From: Synchiropus splendidus
Taxonomy: Eukaryota; Chordata; Actinopteri; Syngnathiformes; Callionymidae
DNA length: 64,000 bases
Reading direction: 5' to 3'
Assembly (NCBI RefSeq): GCF_027744825.2
Contig: NC_071334.1
Span: 36,177,937 to 36,241,936 of the forward strand
Part shown: in pieces, positions 39,902 through 52,600 of the stretch
How positions within the stretch are numbered: the stretch's first letter is position 1
Layout of the letters: each line of letters starts with the position of its first letter
Notes under the pieces: model-generated
Seen by the model: only the letters and a program-made list of their open reading frames with translations
The model's database searches: none
Told to the model about the DNA's origin: nothing
Made by a program: the position numbers and the translations under genes

Positions 39902-42900
39902 ATGTACAGCTCCAGTTACTCCCGGGCCAAGTTTGGCCTGGAGTCCAGGGAACCACTGCACCAGCGCAAGGGGAAGAGTTGCGGCTACTACATGAGGATC
40001 ATCTTCTTCTTCTCCTCTCTGATCCAGTCACTCATCATCGTCAGCCTGGTGCTCTTCCTCATCTACGGACAGCCGGAGAAGTCGGCACAAGAGAGGAAAG
40101 TGGAGGTCGGTGACAAGCAGAGCTGTTATCATTAAACATACCAACAATGCAAAAATATCTGTATGAAGACACTTTTAGTAAACATTTTTAGTATTTAGTA
40201 ATTGAATTTGGTAAATACAGAGCATGGAAAGTATACTATGACATCATATGGGCAGTTGGTTCAGGGATAATAGTAACAGTTATCATTATCATTGATGAAT
40301 TGTCATTGGTGACTGACTCAGGCATCTTGAAGATGACCTGGACAAAAGTGATTCACCTGAGAGGTATCACAGAAAAGTGCATTTCAGTCTATTAGTGAAC
40401 AATATGTTGAGTCCACGTTACATTACCCTTATTTTTAAATATTTAATAAGCATTGCATGCTATTTCCTCCCACAGCCCTAAATACACCACAGGGAGTTCC
40501 AGACTCCAGTAGAGGATTTGAAAGATTTATTTGAATTGTCTCTGATTTCATTCTTGTTTATTGGGTTTATCGACAATAGTCACGCTCCGTTCGAGGTCTG
40601 ACATATCTGACAGTGGTCAATGATGGCAACTTGTGTTGCTGCAGGAGCTCCAACGGGGCTTCGACAGTCTCAGCGACAGCATCATCAAGCTGAGGAAGGA
40701 GAAGGGGGACCTGGGGGCACAGCTGGGAGCGTGTGTCGCCGAGAAAGCTGCTCTGATGAAGGATCTGGAACTCTTCAAGGCTGAGGCCAACAAAACAGAG
40801 CACCAAACAAAAAGCAAACTGGTGAGGAGAAGACCCTGGTCCTAGCTTTCATATTAGCATTTATGTTAACATACAGTCCTCTCCACATACTGGTTCGTGT
40901 TCAAATGTCAACTGGTTGAGGTGTACTGTCAGATCATGCATAGTATTAGGATTATTATTATTAGCAGTAGTCGTAGTAGTAGTAGTCACAGTTGTGGTCA
41001 TGGTGGTGGTGATGTTGGTAGTACTATTATTATAGGGGGAATACATATTCTCATGGAAATTTAGGCAACATGATCTGATTCTGTCTTCATTTTTGTGTTT
41101 CACACTTGTTAGCTCAATTGCTGCAGCTTACTTTACAATTATATTTTGGTTGTTCCTTTCAAAATACAAACAACTGGAGCGGAAGTCAGGTAGAAACATC
41201 ACCATGCAAATTATCATCTTATCATCTTGAATATTAGAGTCGCACTGTAACCCTCTCAACCTTTTCATTTGTAATGCATGTGCATCTGCTGTGGCTCATA
41301 TAGTCAGTCCATACGGGATGAGTTGGCAGACAGGGCTGCGGACAGCAATGTCCACTGGTCTCTGATGAAATATTATTCAGCAGTTAAAAGTACACTGAAA
41401 TAAAAATGTTCATTTTTCTAGATTTTGAATTTCTTAAATTAAAATGACTTCAATTTCCTCAATACCTGACATTAAGCTATTTGTCCTAAAATACACCTTG
41501 CTCTAGAGAGGAGTGACAGACAACAAAGTAATGAACACATGAACATATAAACTCTGGTAATGAACTTGTTTAATCTTCCTTAGTCAATGTGTGAGCGGCA
41601 ACTGTCTTTAACGCGAAGTCCAATGATAAGGTGTCCTCCAGCACCGCCCGCAGTTATGATGAATAACGGTGGTAAGTACCATAAAAACACTTCACATTCA
41701 ATGCCATAATGGGAGTTACAGAGTAAAGCATGTGAGCATGGCGCCAACTTCATCCCTTCAGGAGAGATAAAGACTTTGCAGAGTCTCAACACGCAGCAGA
41801 AAGCTATGATCAATCTCATCGAAGCCAACTTCACCCAGATGGTTCAGTACCTGAGCCACGAGAGAGACAACGCCATCAAAGAGAGGGACACTCAGCACCA
41901 AGATGCCATCACACTGCGGAAGGAGAACGCCATACTGAATGAGCAGTTCACCAGCTATACCATGTACGCCACATCTAATGCCAGCCACAAAGTCATCTCT
42001 GACAAACTGTGATTTATTGTCTCACGCTTTGCACCAGAAAATGCAAAGAGGACTTTGCTCTCTCTTTGGACGGAATCAAGACAGTGACAACCGGCTTTTT
42101 GAACAAGATCAACGACCTGTTTCCCCACCAGCTGACCTTCCACCTGACCTGCAACAGCCAGAAGGAGCAAATGGAGAACATCAGGAACAGCTGCACCAAC
42201 TTGTCCAGAGAAATAGAAAACAAGTTTCAACTGTATTTGGACAACGTGGGCAACAAGGTGAGCAATTTCAAATGAGCAAAATCCAATTAGAGAACTGTCA
42301 GTCTTCCAAATATTTCATTTTAATTAGTAAATATCTGGTAAATATCTAGTAAATGAGTAAAAATATCTATTCATTTAACAAGCAATATTATTATTAATTA
42401 ATACTATTTATACTGTAGGGGAAGCGCGATTGTTTCACTCTGTTTAAATCATTATGTCACTGATGTCTGTACTTCTGTGAATTAATAATATAGTTCATTT
42501 GTTGTGAACTTCTCTACTGCGTACTGTGTTTAAAGTTGTCCCATTGTAGTACAAGAAAAATAGGGATGCACCGGACATTCAGCGGCCGATTATGGGAAAA
42601 AAAAGGGCAACATTCGGCTTCGGTGTTAAGGAGTCAGCGAAAGCGAACAGTGGCCTGTGTCATGAACAAACACCGTGCAGCGTAGACTGAATATTGAGTT
42701 TCGCTTCTATTAGACAAGACAAAAATTTTCTTTACTTTCTCTGTTGACCATGGTGTCAAAGCACCAGTTCCGGCCTGTTCCGACCATCATCATGGGGAGG
42801 CTTCAGTGCAAGGTGTGATCCAAAGTCAGCAAAAAAAGTACATGTACTGTATGCAAATATGTTGGGGACAATTTGACTGTTTATGCAACATTTTAAAATG

Positions 42901-43123
42901 TAGTAAAAATGTTGATCACGTTGTATATTCACTATACGGCATTATTCAGCTTCAGCCAAGCATTTGAAAATGTATTCGGCTTCGGCCTCAAATTTTCAGT
43001 TCAGTGCATCCCTAATGAAAATGCACCTACTGCATGCAATCATGGAAGTTACAAAACAAGCTCATATTTTGAGTTTTCAGTGATGATTCATTTGCGCACT
43101 ATACTATTCTCTGATTGAGGACT

Positions 43124-43189
<66 letters not shown>

Positions 43190-46100
43190 CATGGCCAACA
43201 GCTCTGTTTAAAGTGTTCCTTTATCATCCCCAGTATTCCTAATTAGTTTCCCGTCTAGTCACGTCCTATAAATCCAACTCAAGTATCAGAGTGAACAATT
43301 AAAGAGGGAAGTCGGGCTCCCCGGAGAGGAAGTCAGACTTCTCTATAATTTGCGATCCTGCCAAGGAGACTCGCCTCTCTGATAAACAGAGAGCCGAGAA
43401 AAATTGTTAGCAGGGAAAAAGAAAAATACCCAATTAAGGAACGACCCAAGTGATGTTTTGTCTAGATAATCCAAACTGTTTTTATTGTATTATGTGACTT
43501 CTGCAGCAGAATGTAGCTTATCTTCAGGAAGTATGTTGCACACAGATATGAGTGTGTGTGAGAGGGCTTGCTTTTACTGCCTCCTGGGGACCAATTCTTG
43601 ACAAAACACCATCCTCGTGGGGACCTTTTGCCCGACCGCACAGGTCCAAACGTTGATTTGAGGATGAAGACTTCATAATAACAAGGTGATGATGATTGGG
43701 TTTCAGTTTGGCTCAGAGTCCTGCTTAAGGTTAGCCATGTGTTTTCGGAGGGTTAAGATAAGGGTGAGAGGCTGGGGAAAGCACAATGGCACAGGGATCA
43801 ATCAAAGATAATGAATGAAAACCTAAAAAGCTGACTGTTCAAATTATACATTTAGTTTATACCGAAAAAGGTTGTTTACCTTGATTAAAAGACAGTATCT
43901 GTCAGAGTTCTTCCTCTGACACGCTGCACTGCAGGATTCCGTCATGTGCGCTGTTGTATCAAGTCTGAAGTATTTTGACATCAGCAGCTATTTAGCTTGA
44001 AAGAATGAGCTGGTGATAAAAATACAAACACACAATGGTTAGTATGGTAAGGAAATGTGTTCCATGGTGCTTTGGACAATCATCAGGTGCATGTTTGTAT
44101 TCCCAAGAGAGACATTAGCACACACGTCCTCCCCCTTGGCAACTGCAGCGTCTGTCGTGTGAGGAAGATGAACATTACCGTTTGACATTCAGATAGAAAT
44201 AGACCTCTGTGTGAGCATGTAAAGGAACCACCTGGAAACCTCTCCTCTGTGCTTGACAAGATGACCCATCCTCTCCTCTGTTGGAATACAAAATCCTGAA
44301 GCCAGTGAGGACTTTCATTGCTCATTACGTGCACACATGTTTTGCCCCTGCAGGTCGCCACAATTCAAGCCATGTCCAGTCGTCTGGAGGTGGAAAAATC
44401 ACACCTGAAATCCGACCTGAAACAGTGTGAGCAGAAACACAGCCAGACAACGGCAGATCTGAACCAGCAGCTGCAGCTCAAGCAGAAGCAACATGACGAG
44501 CAGGTGAGTCATAAGAACCACTACTGTGGGGCATGAAGTAGTGACTCCTAAAGTGAGTGTCAAGAATAACCCATCAGACCAAGAATACAATACAACAAAT
44601 GTCATTTAATAATGATTATTATGATTATAAATATTTTTTTTACTCTCTATTCAAAAAACCTATTAAATGAGTTCATCAATTTGTTTCTGTATAACAGAAT
44701 CATACAGCAAATCTCATGATGCACTGCAACAGTTGAATCCTAGCAACATAAGAGCCAACGTTGGAATCAAATTCTGATTCTTGAGTTGTATTTAGGAGTC
44801 TGCCTGAATGTCTTTCACTCCAACTTAAACACCACTTATTGTTTGTCACTGTTTTTATGATATTTCCGGTTTCAAGTGAAAAGTGAAAGCATACACACCA
44901 GAGTCAAGCCTGTCGTGGAGCAGGAAAAATCAATGCTCGAAACGGACAGCACGAGCCCCAGCTCATAAAACTCACTCATCCATTCAGTCAACTAAGTTTT
45001 TTCTTGACTTGACCCAGATGGAGCGGCTACTGCTTGAGCAGAACCGACTGAGAGATCAGAAGAAACTGCAGGAGGAGAGTTTGGCTCTGAAAGAGACAGA
45101 GCTGCAGCTGCTGAGATCACAGCCCAACTGTAAGGTAAAGCACTCATCTCTCTTACAGTAAGGCAGGCTTTCAATCGAAGCTCCTTCGAGCTGCAGAAAG
45201 CAGCTTGCGCTTGTCAGGAAGAGCACGCAGGCCGCCAAAAGAATCATGCTGCTGTTGTTTTAGAAATCAATCAGCTCTTTGGTTAGCTGACTAGAACGCC
45301 GGTGCTTTGTGGCCTCCATGTTGGCCAGCAGAGGTGAAGTGGAGGTGAAGCAGCAGCTACAGGAAGGATGGGCCGGTCACAGAGATAACACTGTGAAAAC
45401 ATGTTCACGAAGCCATGAGTCGACAAAATCCGAGACCAGATTTGACAAATACCTGAGCCATTGCTAGGATTATGCGTTTACGCTTGACTTCTTGTATTGT
45501 AGCCCGGTCTGACGAAGCCTGGCGGACTGCTGACCAACCCACAACAGAACAAACAAAATGGGGCAAACTGGCCTCATGCATCTGCACTCAGCAAGACTCC
45601 AACAGTAAGAGGAAAACCTGCCCTCCATTTTGTGCATCTCTGTTGTCCATTGCATTGCAGAACTGATGTGTTTGACACAAGATATATGAAGCTTACGCAC
45701 AAGTGCTTTTGTGATTTAACCTCTGCAAAGAAGAATGACCTTGTGGACAATTATTTTTCACAGTGCTGCTAGTAATAATAATTTCATGATAGCTAATATA
45801 TATCACATTTCCATATTATATGAAGAAGAATGGTGACTTTACTGTACATATTGTATGTACACTAGATTCTTTCTAAACACTCTGAATGCTCTCTCCTGTT
45901 TCATTTCCATTCAGTTGATGCACCGGTCGTGTGTCTTTGTGTGTGCTTGAGTTCCGTCCATTCCGTGACTATGGGAGCTGATCCAAGCTATGTTAAAAGG
46001 ACCAGAGCTGGGAAAAAGTCAAGATCCATTGAAATTGTGTGTTGAAGTGGACTGACTGACTGTGTTTCCGACAGCATATTCAGCCCCAGTAGCCATGAAG

Positions 46101-46418
46101 CCACTCACAGATATCTAGCTATATCGAGGGATGGTTTGATGTGTAGGACATGATGGAAAGAGCAGCATACAAGCTAAATATGTCAATGTATGACTTTAGG
46201 TTTCCAAACTAACAGATCCAACCAATATTCCCCTTGTTTATGTGCTGGCCTTTTAGTCCCTGCCCAGGCCAAACTCTATCTGGTGCCCCTCAGAGGGGCC
46301 TGGAGCTCCACTTGAATCATCTCTCATAGAAGGTCCTGGAGGACCACTCTCCCTTTCTTCATTCTCATGTGTACTTTTTAAAACGTTACCCTCCTCCAGA
46401 ATTACTTCTGGTCAGTGA
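39902..46418 (+). CDS. plvap: Plasmalemma vesicle-associated protein (PV-1)
   Basis: PLVAP is a type II membrane glycoprotein that builds the diaphragms of endothelial fenestrae and caveolae. Preferred coding exons are 39902-40105, 40645-40821, 41584-41671, 41762-41963, 42038-42257, 44354-44503, 45018-45134 and 46257-46418. All are in phase and give 439 residues (human 442). A short basic cytosolic part (residues 1-32, with CGYYMR just before the membrane) precedes one transmembrane helix (about 33-55, IIFFFSSLIQSLIIVSLVLF). The rest is a long extracellular coiled-coil region with sequons NKT, NFT and NLS. The conserved SLDGIKTVTTGFLNK region matches LPLD... of human. The tail exon starts SLPRPNSIW and is Pro/Ser-rich like the human C-terminus; an alternative terminal exon at 45915-45950 is less likely. 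The 41963/42038 junction is ambiguous, and a donor at 42009 would add 15 residues. A hAT-like element and an (AT)n run lie in the 42258-44353 intron. Confidence 0.9.
40940..41035. repeat. Trinucleotide-rich low-complexity tract in plvap intron 2
   Basis: Imperfect repeats of ATT, TAG/GTAGTAGTAG and GGTGGTGGTGATG lie in series. The tract is intronic and non-coding. Confidence 0.7.
42561..43014. mobile_element. Non-autonomous hAT-like element in plvap intron 5
   Basis: The ends are inverted: TAGGGATGCACCG at 42561 and AGTGCATCCCTA ending at 43014. TAGGGATGCAC ends are typical of a hAT family widespread in fish. The 454-bp interior contains repeated ATTCGGCTTCGG units near both ends and no transposase. 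An exact 8-bp target duplication is not evident. Confidence 0.75.
43127..43185. repeat. (AT)n microsatellite, about 59 bp, in plvap intron 5
   Basis: Pure TA dinucleotides just downstream of the hAT-like element. Confidence 0.95.
43560..43800 (-). repeat. Dispersed teleost repeat, copy 3 (reversed, diverged)
   Basis: GGGGACCAATTCTTGACAAA and CGTGGGGACCTTTTGCCCGA, followed by TAAGGTTAGCCATGTG, resemble the CCCCACAAG and CTAACCTTAACC blocks of the repeat at 246-560 on the opposite strand. Divergence is high. Confidence 0.35.
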
Positions 46419-47035
46419 AACTATGATTTTGGATATATGATATATATGATAACAGTGGTCATACATCCTCTTTCAGGTGAGATGAGATGGACAAACTTCT
46501 GGTCTCCAGTCATGGATCGAGAGAAAGGAACGGACATTCTGCCACAGATTTCTACCACTCCACCACCATCCTTCAGCATGGTTTCGACTTCACATGTGAC
46601 TGTTTAACTCTCAGGTCCAGACCAGAATGCGCTTCACTTTGTTGTACATATTTTGTTGTAACTCATTGAAGTGCGTGTTGCTCAGACGCTGCGGTTGTAT
46701 TAGAAAGCTCTGCTGCAACAGATGTTTATATTTCCTTCACAATCACGTCAGCACTCACTTCAGTTGCCCATCAATTTTGTTTTTGGTCGCAGATTTTCAA
46801 CTATGTATATTAAACTGGACTTTTGAGCCGTTTTTTTTTTATTGTGTCATACAAAGGAAGTGGCTCTCAGGTTTTATAGCTTCCTTTTCCTTGGATAAGT
46901 ATGAGCTGAGGCAGCTGGTGAAGTTGCTGTGACCGCTGTGACTGATTGATGGGCAGTAAAAGTGACCCCAGAGAGTTGACCTTTAGATACCTAAGTTGCT
47001 GTTCTGTCTTTCCAATTAGCAAAAAAACATTTTCA

Positions 47036-47041
47036 AATAAA
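47036..47041 (+). terminator. Polyadenylation signal of plvap
   Basis: AATAAA about 620 bases downstream of the preferred plvap stop codon, followed by a GT-rich GTCTGTCTTGTTCTG element. Confidence 0.5.
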
Positions 47042-47504
47042 ATCAAGCCATTTGAGAAAGTAGAAGTCTGTCTTGTTCTGATTATAATGTAGATAATCAA
47101 GTTTAAGTAGGTAAGTACTGTCTCCTCACCATTAAGAGAGAATTACAAACTTTTTTTTAACTGATGATATATTTGAATTAGATGAGTTCTACTGTCCTAA
47201 GAAGTTATTAATCACATTGAAAATGACTTAATAATAAAATGGTTGTTATTATTTCACTAATGTAACTGGCCTTTGATAGAAACTTAGAAACCCTTTGCAG
47301 TATTTATTGGTCTAAAGTACCTTAACATTAGTGTGTAATTCAATCCTGGGTTGCTTCCCTTTCCATGTGCTTTTGTACTAAACTGATTGTTTCTGAGTTG
47401 GGTTACATGGACACTGTTGTTTAGCAGGTTTATCTCTAGCTATGTTAGTTGGGCTATAAGCAAACTGATGTACCGGTGTATATTTTCAATAATCACCATG
47501 AAGT

Positions 47505-47830
47505 TGTCATCATGGAGGAACAATAGCTAGCACTACTGCCTCCCAGCAACAAGGTTCAGGGTTTGAATCCAGCTCAGGACTTTTCAGGGTGAAGTTTGCA
47601 TGTTCTCCCTGTGCCTGTGTGGATTTTCTCTGGGTACTCTGGCTTTCTCCCAAAGACATGCTCACTGGGTTAATTGGACATTGTGTGAATGGTGTGTCAA
47701 TGGACTGTCGACCTGTCCAGTGCGTATTCCTGCCTCTCGACCAATGACTGTGGGGATAGGCTCCAAAACGTATTCCTGCAAATCTGGACAGGACTTAGCG
47801 CTGGTTAATTGAAGATATACAGGTATGTAT
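47505..47830 (+). repeat. Common fish interspersed repeat with tRNA-like B box (SINE-like)
   Basis: The sequence AGCACTACTGCCTCCCAGCA, GGGTTTGAATCC, GAAGTTTGCATGTTCTCCC, TGGATTTTCTCTGGGTACTC and GGGATAGGCTCC is a well-known interspersed fish repeat. GGTTTGAATCC resembles an RNA polymerase III B box (GGTTCGANNCC). I am confident of the repeat, less so of its formal class. Confidence 0.7.
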
Positions 47831-49632
47831 TAACATATGTTTCATTATGTCTATCCCCAGATCATAATCATCATCAACCTACTGCTTTACAACTTAGATC
47901 ATAAAATACTGCAATGGTTATTTCTAGAGTTGAGGAAACTACATTGCACAAATAGAGTTTATTAAAAAACAGCTAAAATGTAGCTTTGCCAACTACATTT
48001 ACTCCTCATTCTCTCACCTGCGCACTATATAAATCTACATCATATAAAGATTTATGTAGTGCTAAGGAAACACGAAAACCTTCCCATGTTCTTGGGAGAT
48101 CCTTTGTCTCAGCTAAGAAGCACAAAAGTCCTGAACACACAAAAGACATATAAAGACGTCTATGGCCAATGGATGGAGCATTCTGTTCTGGGACAAATAT
48201 CATCAACCCTACTTCACCTTCACCTATAGAGCTGTGGATGCATTTATCAAACCCAGAGGCAACTGGGAAACAGATACCTTGATGAACTGGTGATCACCAG
48301 CAGTGATATGTAGCGTGAAAGAAGATGGTGTTGTGAGACTAACTATAATCGACGTCAGCGAGTGTCAACAGACGAAACCAGGAACGTATAGAACCATTCG
48401 TTTGTTCTGAACCACAGCCTATTTTTGGAGTAATTAATCAAGAAGAACATGACAGAGGGCAACAGTGCGGTGCAGAAGGAAGAAAGGGCAAGTAGCAGAG
48501 GCACAGACAAGAGAGACAAAAACACTCTCAGGCAGCTGGTGACGTTGGAAGTCGAGCAAATGTCGTCAGACTGAGAAGCACACTGGGGAAGGAGGGTGAT
48601 GGGTTCAGCAGGGAAACATAAACATTTGAGCAGGACAGGGCTGACAGGTGAACAAAAGAAGCATGGAGCTATTGTGGAAATCTCTCTCAAATAGAGCAGC
48701 GGTGCACGACAACCAGAACTGAGTCTGAACCAGAACTGGAACTGGAACTAAATTGACATTGTGTCAAACACATTTATACAGCAGAAAGATTTCAGAATCA
48801 CTGATTTTTTAATCGCAAATTCAGTGAGCAGAAAGTCAGAAATCAGACTACAACACTGTTTCAAAAAGGACAAGATGGCTCATGGCCGAATGTCAGTGAC
48901 CTAGAGGGACTTAATGATGCTTCTAATTTCAGGTGAGATTGGTTGACTTAATCTGCAGGGTATCTGGGTCATGGTCATCTCTTCTCCCTTTCATGGTAAA
49001 CTGAGAGGAGCCCCTGAAACAGTCCTAGGACATGCTGGAATGAATCTTATCCCCAGTAGAAATCCCTGGGGGAGAGGGACGTTTGACTTTTGGACATCAG
49101 AGATATATACATGACGGATGAGATGGATGTTTTCATGCTCAGCTTTGAGATTTGTAATGCTTTCCCATATAATTGCGTCAACATTTCCTATCAGCAGTTG
49201 ACAGAAGGCACATCATGTCAGACTCCAACCATTGTCACAGGAACTGTGGAGGCTGACATGTCACTTGATCCGAAAGAAAGCCTCCTGTCCAGCTATGTGC
49301 GGAACAATTCCAAAATATCAGCCCGTGACCTTGTAGCAGCTGCAGCTGGGGCTGAGCTGGCTGCCGAGTTCTGACCCAGTAGCCAGATAATTACATAATG
49401 ACTCCAATGTCACAACCTTCTTGGAGGTATTGTGTTGAAATATTCACCATGGCACTAATAAAAACTTTTGTCTTCTGGGATCAGTCTCAGCCAAGAACAC
49501 ACATTCTCACTCCAAGCCTTGAAGCTCAGCGCCAAGTTCGACCTCTTTCTTTGTCTGATAATTGTTTGACGCTTCTGTACCTCACACAGGCGCAGCTTCT
49601 CTCTCACTCTATTTTTAAACTCGCTTGCTGGA
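47831..49632. other. Intergenic region between convergent plvap and gtpbp3
   Basis: No coding exon recognised. A 94-codon open frame on the plus strand at 49090-49374 has no family I recognise and no paired splice sites. An AATAAA on the plus strand near 49455 could be an alternative plvap end but is far from it. Confidence 0.5.
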
Positions 49633-52600
49633 CTACTTCCCAATACAGAAGTCTTTGAAGATGATATCCAAGATCTCTTCCGCTCCAACTCGCCCAGTGA
49701 TCCGACCCAGGCTGGTCAGTGCTAACCTGACGCCCTCGGCAGCCAGGGCGAGGTCCAGGTCCCGGTACTGGGCGTACTGGTGCAGAGCAGAAACACACTG
49801 CTGTATGTGGGCCCTATGGCGAGCCTGGGTGAGTGTGGGGGCGTCTGAGAGTGGATCTCCACACCTGGACAGGAGATCAGAACACGCTGAGTAAGAAACA
49901 ACACAATTTAACAAAATTACATCAAATTGCAAACAACGTAGAGGCACACTAGTCACATGAATTGACCTGTGGATCTCAGTATCACACCTACCTCTCATTG
50001 CACTACAAAATAATAAAATGAAACAATCTACAAAGCTATGCTTCACATAATCAAGCAGCAACATCTGAGCACACTCATCATGCCTCTTATCCTGGGCCCC
50101 ACGTCTGAAACGGCGGGGACTTTCTGCGGTCCAACAATAGCATTTCATAATAAATCTAAAACTGCACGACCAACTTAGGCTTGGGAAAACAGTAAGTCAT
50201 CAATTTTAGCAACCTACAGAGTTTTGACACTCCTGTGAAGCGCTTTGAGGAAGTCCTGCAGTCCATCACTGGTGTGGCAGGAGATCAGAGAGACAGGTGG
50301 AAGTCCAGAGAGCCGTCCCAACTCCATCCTCAGTTGGAGTCTGTGTTCCCCTGGCAGCAGGTCGGCCTTGTTCAGAATCAGCAGGCAACGGCGCACTACA
50401 GGTTTTGTTATGAGAAAAATGCCCAGTCACTACCATATACAAATAACTGAGTCATTGGGGTGCAACTGGTCTGAGAAGGGGGAGACTGATTGCGTGCTCA
50501 CACACACCTACAGTCAATTTAGACTCTTCAATTAATCTCTGTATGTTCCTGGACTGTGGCAGGAAATATGTTGTCAAACAGACTCAAGTAAGCAAGCCAT
50601 ACTCGGGAATACACACCCATCTGACCTTCAGAACTGGGTAGGACAGTGCTCAGGTGTTGTTGGAGGAAGGACTTCAGCTGCTGGTTGTTGACGGGGAGCT
50701 GCGTAGAATCAACAACCAGCAGAGTCAGATCTGCCTGCTCCACCCTGTGGAAAGGTAACAAGGAGTAGACACGCCAACATCAGAGGAAGTTGTGTGAAAC
50801 TGAGGCTGATTTCTGTCAGACTCCTCCGTCTTTCAGCTCTTCCGATTTCCTGCTATAAAAAAAAGAGTTTTAAATACATGATTTTGACAGCCATTCTTCA
50901 CAACTACTGTATCAGTCTGCAGGAATGAATAGCAGTGACAGCTACGTATGAATAACCATGAAACCTGAGGGAATATTTACTTCCTTCAATTACTTAACTT
51001 AAAAAAGATCAATGAGTCGTAAAATGTAATTGTTTATGACAGAGAATACAACCTGCTCTATTAGATATCGCTTCTGTACCTGCCCCAATCCCCCTGTCAG
51101 GCTGGCTAGAAACGCAGGAACAGACGCTGGTGGCGTGTCCCACATGCCTCGGACCTGCTGCAGCACAGAAAGTCACCTACATAACATCAGCAATGATGTA
51201 AGGTGACTAATGTGTCAAGAGTTAGTTTACTTATTGTATTCAAATACTCTCTATATATATTTTGAATATATTCTATTATTATTCAGTGCAACAAATGTGT
51301 AATAATCCATAAAATTCCAAAACAATTGAAACGCCTTTATACCTACCTACTTTATTATTAAATTGCACATATTTTCCTTCCAGTTTCCCATCACTCTTGA
51401 AAAATTTAATAAACTCTTACAGCAGTCACCACAGCCAACATCAACTGACTGCTCAGAGTTTTGAACATTAGTAGGCATTAGGAAAAAAACAGGGAAATAA
51501 CTGCAGTTGCAAGTGAAATACACTGTGAATAGTAGTCAACATCATGAACATGTCAACATTTATAAACATTTCCAAGCCTTGAGTTTAGAGAAGTTCCTTC
51601 TTTACAGAAAGGTTATCCATTTATAACAAGCTATGAACATCCCATAACTAAATAGCATCTTATTTGTCGTTGGTAAAACTGCACATGCACAGCACGCACA
51701 TTTCAAACCCAAAATACCAATTCTGGATGTAGAGACGGATGTGTGCATTTATATATAAACCAGTATTCAGTCATCGTCTGTCTGTATATGATGAAGCAGA
51801 GATGACGTAGTCATAAGTGTTTCTATTGTTCATGAATATAAACAGTGGAAGCGTCTGTACGATTCCATCACCTCACAAATGAGGCACCACTTCAAGCTAC
51901 ATGTTACAAAGAGCATACCTCTGTATTATGCAACCTCCTGAGAGTATTTATACTCAGCACTGGCATGAAGTGGGTAGGGAACATATACAAATATAATGCG
52001 AGACATGATATTTGCGAGCTGATAAGAGAGCTGCTGGAAAGTTCATGCTACCTCTCACGTGCTCTGCGGATCCCTTCCTTCTCCACCAGATCCATACTGT
52101 CTCTGAGTCCAGCTGTGTCACTCAGGAGGACAGGGAAGCCTCCGACATCCAGTGCCGTCTCCACGACGTCCCTAGTTGTCCCGGCGATTGGAGACACAAT
52201 TGCAGCTGGTCTTTGGCCTGAAAGAAGATGTTTTTGTTGAATACATAAAGTGCAATAAATCAAACTAAGCTAAAAGCTACAACAAAAACATCTGGGGAGA
52301 AGCATAGGGGGAAATTAGAACATTTTAAAATGTTTCAAACATGCCTTGATAAAATTCAGAGAAATACACAGGGGATAAAAAAGATACGCTTGAACCACAC
52401 TAAGACAAATGAACTCAAATAAACTCACTGAAAAAAGAGAAAACAGGAACAACATGGCGGTTTTGAAGAAAATGTATAAGTAACTGACTGACAGTGGCAG
52501 ACAACATAACATAAACAACAAGACACTGACACTAGCATTGCATACTTCTTCACCTTGCTCCTCTCTAATCACTTTAAGGCGATGTAGCAACGTCATTTAA

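Noticed and set aside
42038..42349. A long alternative frame across plvap exon 5 (Gln/Pro-rich)
   Set aside because: It is the shadow of the conserved coiled-coil frame. Only the KCKEDFALSLD frame matches the family and ends at a good donor.
45915..45950. Alternative plvap last exon (LMHRSCVFVCA)
   Set aside because: It has a good acceptor and phase, but the 46257-46418 exon has an equally good acceptor, a Pro/Ser-rich tail like human, and gives nearly the human length.
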